NCBI GenBank assembly: GCA_021464245.1
Contig: JADCRB010000040.1
Coordinates: 9,503,534-9,567,533, forward strand
DNA: 64,000 nt
Direction of reading: 5' to 3'
Source of the DNA: Carallia brachiata
Taxonomy: Eukaryota > Streptophyta > Magnoliopsida > Malpighiales > Rhizophoraceae
Part shown: in pieces, positions 58,982-64,000 of the stretch
Layout: each line of letters starts with the position of its first letter
Position numbering within the stretch: the stretch's first letter is position 1
The notes under the pieces: model-generated
Seen by the model: the letters and a program-made list of their open reading frames with translations, nothing else
Told to the model about the DNA's origin: nothing
Database searches by the model: none
Program-made: the position numbers and the translations under genes

Positions 58982-60356
58982 GGGTTTATTCATCATGGGT
59001 CTAACAATAAGCTCTACACTAAATACTAATATTAGGCCTAAATTCAAAACACAAACATATTCTTATAATTTATTTATTACTTATAAGTGGTAAATATGAT
59101 CTATTGGATCAATTTATAAAATTTACGTTCATAATTGAGTTATACATCTGATTCAGTTTTAATAAAAATAGAAATCCAATTAATGACAATCTAATAAGAA
59201 AATATTTTTACGTTCTTCCGCTTGTACAACAATAATTAGTTTTGTCAATTTTAAAAATAAGTTAAGAAAATGACTTCTTGATCAAATAACAACTTTAGTA
59301 GCCACAAAATAAATTATAACTCAACAAATTTATTTCAAAATATGATCTAGTCCAATGAGACGTTTAACTCTAAATTATGGACAATAATATGCTATTTAAT
59401 TATCAGCTTAGTACGTTTATAATTATTAAAACGAACAAACTCATTGTCATGATCATAAGAATGTGTAGGTGTGGTCACACATATAGTATAACCAAGTAAT
59501 CCTTCAATACTATGTATGAAAAGTTCTCATTGTGGTCTTTTATTCAAAAAACTTTAAATACTACTATCTAGATCACTGTTTAAGGCCATAAATTAACTAT
59601 CTTAACTTAGACAACAAGTGCTCTTGTTCACTTTCAACAAAACCTTCAAGTCATTGCATCTAGACCTTTTTATAGAGATCTCCATTTCAGAGAGGTTTTT
59701 TTTTTAACGTCCATATAATGAAACTCTAAATTATAAAAACTAATAGGATCATAATGATTCTAAAAAAACTTTAGAAGAAACTATTGAAAATATTTTCTTA
59801 AAATCTATTCCCTTATTGTGTGTGAATTTTTTTGACTACCAATTTAACCCTGAATCGCTCTATATTGTCCTTAAAAATTTTTTGGTTTTAATCACCCATT
59901 TACAACTTATGAATTTAAAACTATTTAAAATCTCTACAAGCTCCCACATTTCATTAGAATGTATTGAATTTTCTCATGCACGATTTCTATCTACTTACTA
60001 AATTGTTCAAAGAATACTACCTTATTATAAGTTATTGAGATCAACAACTTATTCAATATCATAATCTATCCACTCAAGTATGCAATAAGATCATTTGAAA
60101 TTGTAAGATGTCTCACCCTTTTAGAATTACTAACAAGAATAGAAGCGGTTACAGTAACTTCTACAGACTCTGATAGATCATTTGTAATATTTTCATGACG
60201 TTGCATACTATTTATTATATCAAAAAATTGATATACCACTTTCGAATGTATAACATGTATAAGAAAAATTGTTATGTGCCTCTACCAAAACAATTCAACT
60301 ATCATACAATCTAATAGGATTACATGCATTTGGCGACTTTTGGTATTTGCAGGTTT
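58982..60356. mobile_element. Unidentified 1.4-kb insertion between direct repeats
   Basis: This AT-rich segment separates two copies of the same 200-bp sequence. No transposon protein is visible; the frame at 59816-60001 is short and featureless. It could be a non-autonomous element or the product of a tandem duplication. Confidence 0.35.
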
Positions 60357-60567
60357 CATGACACGAGTCAAATGGTAAAATTAAAGATAATGCCGGTTTT
60401 GCAAAATGGCAAATCATTCGGCTACTTTTGTTGAGTTTGTAGAATTAGTTTTCTTGCAAATCTAGCATAGATAGTCTGATTTATCTCGTGTGATAATTCA
60501 TTACAATCTTCTTTAACCAAACTACTTACCTAGTTCTTGCCTAGAAATCTAATGTTTTAGTTTGCAG
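60357..60567. repeat. Right copy of the long direct repeat
   Basis: Partner of 58675-58981, about 85 percent identical by eye, without the extra internal stretch. Confidence 0.8.
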
Positions 60568-61218
60568 TCACAAACTCCTAAATCACAAAATTATCACATT
60601 CCTTTTCATTAAAATACTAAAAAAAAAAAAAAAAAACTATGTTCAGAGGTAGTACTTGATTTGCAATACCTCTACCACTTTTCATTTAGGACAATAGTCC
60701 TTACACTACAAATGATGTAAATCAAGAATTTCATTCAAAATACACATAATCAATAAAATGAATAAAAAAAAGGACTGGCCAACAAGCATACACTTCTTAG
60801 AATGGAATTTGGCAAGTTGCTAATATCGGTAGGGAAGAAAATCCCATTACCACTAAAATGATGGCAGAAGAGAGAAGACCTTACGAAGTGCTATGCAGGT
60901 GGAAAAAGGTAAAATGGGGGGTTCATTAATTACTGTAGGCGCATCTATGTGCTCATTGAGAGACTTAAGGAGAATTAGGATCTAATCCCCATGACTACCA
61001 GCTGTTAAAAGTCTCGATAAAATTCCATTCGCTAATGATATTAATAAAAAGGCAAAGAAAAAGATTTATGGATGGCAAATCTTTTGACATTGATTCTCCC
61101 TTTCATATTCTCTTGATCTTACCAATGCTTATGGAAGCGAATTACATCTTATTGTAGCATACAGAGTCTACCTATAAACTATCCACCAACTTGGACCACC
61201 TCACCCCACCACCTTCTC

Positions 61219-61231
61219 CTGCTTATAAGGA
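61219..61231 (+). promoter_or_regulatory. Possible TATA box of the RADIALIS-like gene
   Basis: GCTTATAAGG lies about 230 bp upstream of the ATG, preceded by a C-rich stretch. The pyrimidine-rich leader (TTCTCCCTT, TCCTCCTTCTTCAGC) between fits a plant 5' UTR. Confidence 0.4.
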
Positions 61232-61455
61232 GTCCGCAGGGCAAAATCTTTTACCCATACCTCCCCTGACTTCAGTCTTCTCCCTTGGCTGAGGCAGCTC
61301 TTTCCTTTCTTTATCAATTGCCTAAAGTTTCTTTTCTTTTCATATAATAAACTTCATACTCAATTGCCATTTCTTTTTTTCTTGTTTTCCTCCTTCTTCA
61401 GCACCTTCTCTACTTCTTAACATCATCCGTATTTCTACTCAATTAAGAGAGATAT

Positions 61456-61743
61456 ATGGCATCAAGCTACCAGGAATCTTCACATGGTTCATCAAGCTCC
61501 TCTTGGACAGCCAAGCAAAACAAGCTGTTTGAGAATGCACTGGCTATATATGACAAGGACACTCCAGACCGGTGGCAAAATGTGGCCAAGGCTGTTGGTG
61601 GCAAGTCTGCTGAGGAAGTAAAGAGGCACTATGACCGTCTAGTGAAAGATGTAATGTGTATAGAGAATGGCCAAACTCCACTACCTGACTACAGGGCAGC
61701 AGCAGGGAGCAACAGCAGAGCCATTGCTGAAGGGCAGAGGTAA
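61456..61743 (+). CDS. RL: RADIALIS-like single-SANT/MYB protein, 95 aa
   Basis: RADIALIS-like proteins are small nuclear SANT-domain factors that act in development, partly by competing with larger MYB proteins for partners. After a Ser-rich N-terminus, the SANT domain spans residues 15-68: W17 ([16 protein letters not shown]), W40 ([16 protein letters not shown]) and Y59 ([14 protein letters not shown]), the W-W-Y pattern of this family. The tail ([12 protein letters not shown]) is also typical. A length of 95 matches the family. The stop follows AEGQR directly. The sequence at that point, CAGAG/GTAATC, is a usable donor, and some relatives splice here to a few more residues (RMKNLKL type). 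I found no matching exon before 62020, so the unspliced end is preferred. Confidence 0.93.
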   Translation: MASSYQESSHGSSSSSWTAKQNKLFENALAIYDKDTPDRWQNVAKAVGGKSAEEVKRHYDRLVKDVMCIENGQTPLPDYRAAAGSNSRAIAEGQR

Positions 61744-62279
61744 TCGATAATTAATGTCATTTATTTGCTCATTGCTTGCGTTATATTACTCATTGTTGCG
61801 TTGCCATTTAGAATCTTCTTACTTGCAAAATTGCTTCATGTTAACCTCTATATTTCTGCATGACGACTCCACCAGGATAGCTAGTGTAAAATGTACACTA
61901 ACACTAACACCAGCCATCTTACCCAAGTTAAGGTGCTTAAGGGTGACTCGTACCTGTTGTGTAAACGAAAAAATTAGAGTGCAGAAGAAACAAATAAATG
62001 GTGACAGTTAATTTTACTCATTTTTTTTAATATAATTTATTTATAGTTTTATATTATATAAATATATTATTTTTTTTATATTAAGTATATCTTATTTATT
62101 GTATAATATAAATTTATAAATAAATTATACTTACTAAAAAAATAAGTTAAATTATAAATCTCAAATTTAATTTTTTATATCAAATAATTAATAATAATAA
62201 TAACATAACAAGTTTAGTCAAATGTAAACAGAAGCCATCACTTCTCCGACTATCCGCTGCACTTAGAAAGTGCTAACAG
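61744..62279. other. 3' flank of the RADIALIS-like gene
   Basis: Includes its 3' UTR. The frame at 61754-62011 lacks a domain. From 62020 the sequence is AT-rich with an ATA repeat at about 62190. Confidence 0.4.
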
Positions 62280-62475
62280 AATCAGTGCTTGCGTAATTTC
62301 ATTGGTTAAAGGAATTTAAATCTAAGCGAAACATTACGGATTCAAATATTGATATTAGAGTGGTGAAATTATAATTTATTGTCTAGTATAATTTGATGAC
62401 CTGAGTATAGAGTCGTAATATTTTTGATGAGATTGTAGATACTACTCATAATTTTTATTTTTGTTAAAAGAAAAA
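62280..62475 (+). mobile_element. Possible SINE relic
   Basis: TTCATTGGTTAAAGG (A-box-like) and GGATTCAAATA (B-box-like) are in order, with an A-rich end at 62470-62480. The boxes are degenerate. Confidence 0.35.
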
Positions 62476-62479
62476 AAAA

Positions 62480-63685
62480 GCTCCCTAATAGAAACGTGGC
62501 TACATCCTGCCTAATAAATTATCTCATGAAGAATACCTCCACATTGTGCGCCTGGATGAAAAATGCCTGGCGTCAAAAATTTTGATTTTACAAGAGGGCA
62601 ATGCTTCACATATGTTATATGCAGCTTCTTCTTTTGGAATGTTAAAAAAAAAGTATTTCGGGACTCAGTCTCAGTTAATAATTTTTTATTCTAGACGTTA
62701 GATACAGAAATTTTAGAACTCTTGGTTGGACTATCGGAGCCAGTAATCTTACGGTAATTCAATGCATTTCTTCTAGTATTGATCTGAGTTTCAATTCACT
62801 CATTGGCGCTTTCTTCTTAATTAAAGGGATTTAAGTGTGAACATTATTAAATTTTAAATTTGTTAATACTGTAATCAGAATCTGAGAGATTTATTTAGGT
62901 CTAATAGTATTCTAGTAAATTCTTCTTATAAAAAAGATTAAATGAGAAAGTCAATAAGTGAGTCCTACCCTCCACCCACAAATGCAATAACTAAAATACT
63001 TGTGATACACTTTTTTTATTGGTTTAAAAAAAAAAAAACTCTCCCAACTGTAACAAATCGTTAATGTGCATTTAGTGCACTTTCAGTCGCTCGTGTGGTC
63101 GACCTCGGCCTCAACTAACATAAGGTGGACACAAATTATGGATTTGAAACTTCATCTCGACCAGTCATCCTCGGTTCCTATTTTTGGTTTTGTTTTCTCT
63201 TCTTTTCCGCTCATACAATCTTCTAATCTCATTTAAACATAAAAAACTAAGTAACGATTAAAAACTTAGATTTTCAAAGTTTCTGGCTTTTAGGGTATAT
63301 GAAAGTTATGAAAATGCTGAGCATTATTTTCATTCCGTAGTTAAAGAGATAATAGGCCCAAGGATCTTCCTTGATCATACATTTAACACACCAAGAGCTA
63401 TGTAAAAGGGAATTGACGATTAATTACAGGAACCTTATGGCAATTCACATACGTTTTATCTAACGGGTCTCCAAGCTTGTGATTTTGATGCTATGGGTTG
63501 TTAAGTCATTTTCTACCTCCAAACTGATTTGATTTCTGTTTAGAAGGAGTTCTAATGGGGTCTATAAGGGAAGGAGGAATGAGGTCGGTGAGGGCTGAAT
63601 CTCTCACTTCATGACTTAGAGCACTCTTTTCAATCACTAGAACAAATGCTCAACCTCAAAGTGATTTGATTTTTATTTCTTTTTT
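62480..63685. other. Intergenic
   Basis: No gene. On the minus strand near 62690-62810 the phrase GAATTGAAACTCAGATC and a following CGATAGTCCAACC recall SINE sequence but are too degraded to call. Confidence 0.35.
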
Positions 63686-63689
63686 AGTT

Positions 63690-63868
63690 TAAGACCGTTC
63701 AGTGTCCAACACAATAGCCTGACTAATCTGGAACGACCCGAGCAGAACTTCAGAGGGTAGTAAAAGTCTCCTAACAAATATTTAACGCGACTGCATTTCT
63801 AAGAACTCGAACTCGAGACCTCTAGTTAAGAGGCGACGGACCCTTTCCATTCACACCAACGCTTGTTA
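63690..63868 (-). mobile_element. Au-type SINE-like copy
   Basis: On the minus strand, GTTGGTGTGAATGG (A-box region) is followed by GGTCTCGAGTTCGAGTTC (B-box region). The downstream body is CAGATTAGTCAGGC then GGACACTGA, similar in layout to the GGATTAGTCGGRC and GGACACC end of Au SINEs in flowering plants. No target duplication was found. Confidence 0.5.
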
Positions 63869-64000
63869 GTGATTTCTATTTCTTCACTTGATCCAAATCA
63901 GCTTACAAGTTAAATTGTTAATTAATAGATTTCCAAATGCATTAATAGCATCAATCAAGATTCTTAATTTACTACTGATGGATAGTTTAGAGATTAAATG

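Noticed and set aside
61744..62020. Second coding exon of the RADIALIS-like gene
   Set aside because: A donor exists, but no acceptor followed by the expected short C-terminal peptide was found.
1..64000. CRISPR arrays, operons or bacterial insertion
   Set aside because: No spaced identical repeats and no prokaryotic gene arrangement; all coding sequence is plant nuclear or retroelement.

Overview
The window is nuclear DNA from a dicotyledonous plant, most likely a woody rosid, though the species cannot be fixed from sequence alone. It is AT-rich between genes, its genes have GT-AG introns, and its repeats are plant families (Ty1/copia and non-autonomous LTR elements, a LINE, SINE-like copies, Mutator-type and hAT-type MITEs). 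All gene families seen are plant ones. There is no operon, CRISPR array, rRNA or convincing tRNA gene.

Genes, left to right: a two-exon gene for an 87-residue membrane-anchored peptide (256-632, +); a five-exon phenylcoumaran benzylic ether/isoflavone reductase-like gene (2248-3903, -); a four-exon gene for a 141-residue plant-specific protein (9800-10590, -); a Tubby-like F-box gene (26463-28668, +, with a 5'-UTR intron and uORF); a single-exon gene for a 634-residue Pro/Ser/Thr-rich protein (29127-31031, -) converging on it; a two-exon P-class PPR gene (32822-36071, -); and a RADIALIS-like single-SANT gene (61456-61743, +). These genes do not form a pathway together.

Between them lie repeats. 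A 1.29-kb Mutator-like element (22496-23787) has about 270-bp terminal inverted repeats and a perfect 9-bp target duplication. It carries a truncated piece of a CAF1/POP2 deadenylase gene, so it is a Pack-MULE. A 353-bp Mutator-type MITE with its own 9-bp duplication sits at 31556-31908, and a 526-bp hAT-type MITE with a near-perfect 8-bp duplication at 15515-16040. Two decayed copia elements lie at 18750-21060 and 46260-49450. A non-autonomous LTR element with a visible primer-binding site and polypurine tract starts at 39770, and its extra LTR pieces alternate with two partial copies of the PPR gene's 5' end (42665-42800 and 44458-44985). A 212-bp foldback lies 23 bp past the reductase stop codon.

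Three genes that otherwise look functional carry single-base frameshifts (reductase one, Tubby-like one, PPR four or five). Each is placed by a protein motif continuing in the neighbouring frame and, for two genes, by a total exon length exactly one base short. Either the assembly has uncorrected indel errors or these copies are decaying; this must be settled before the protein models are used.
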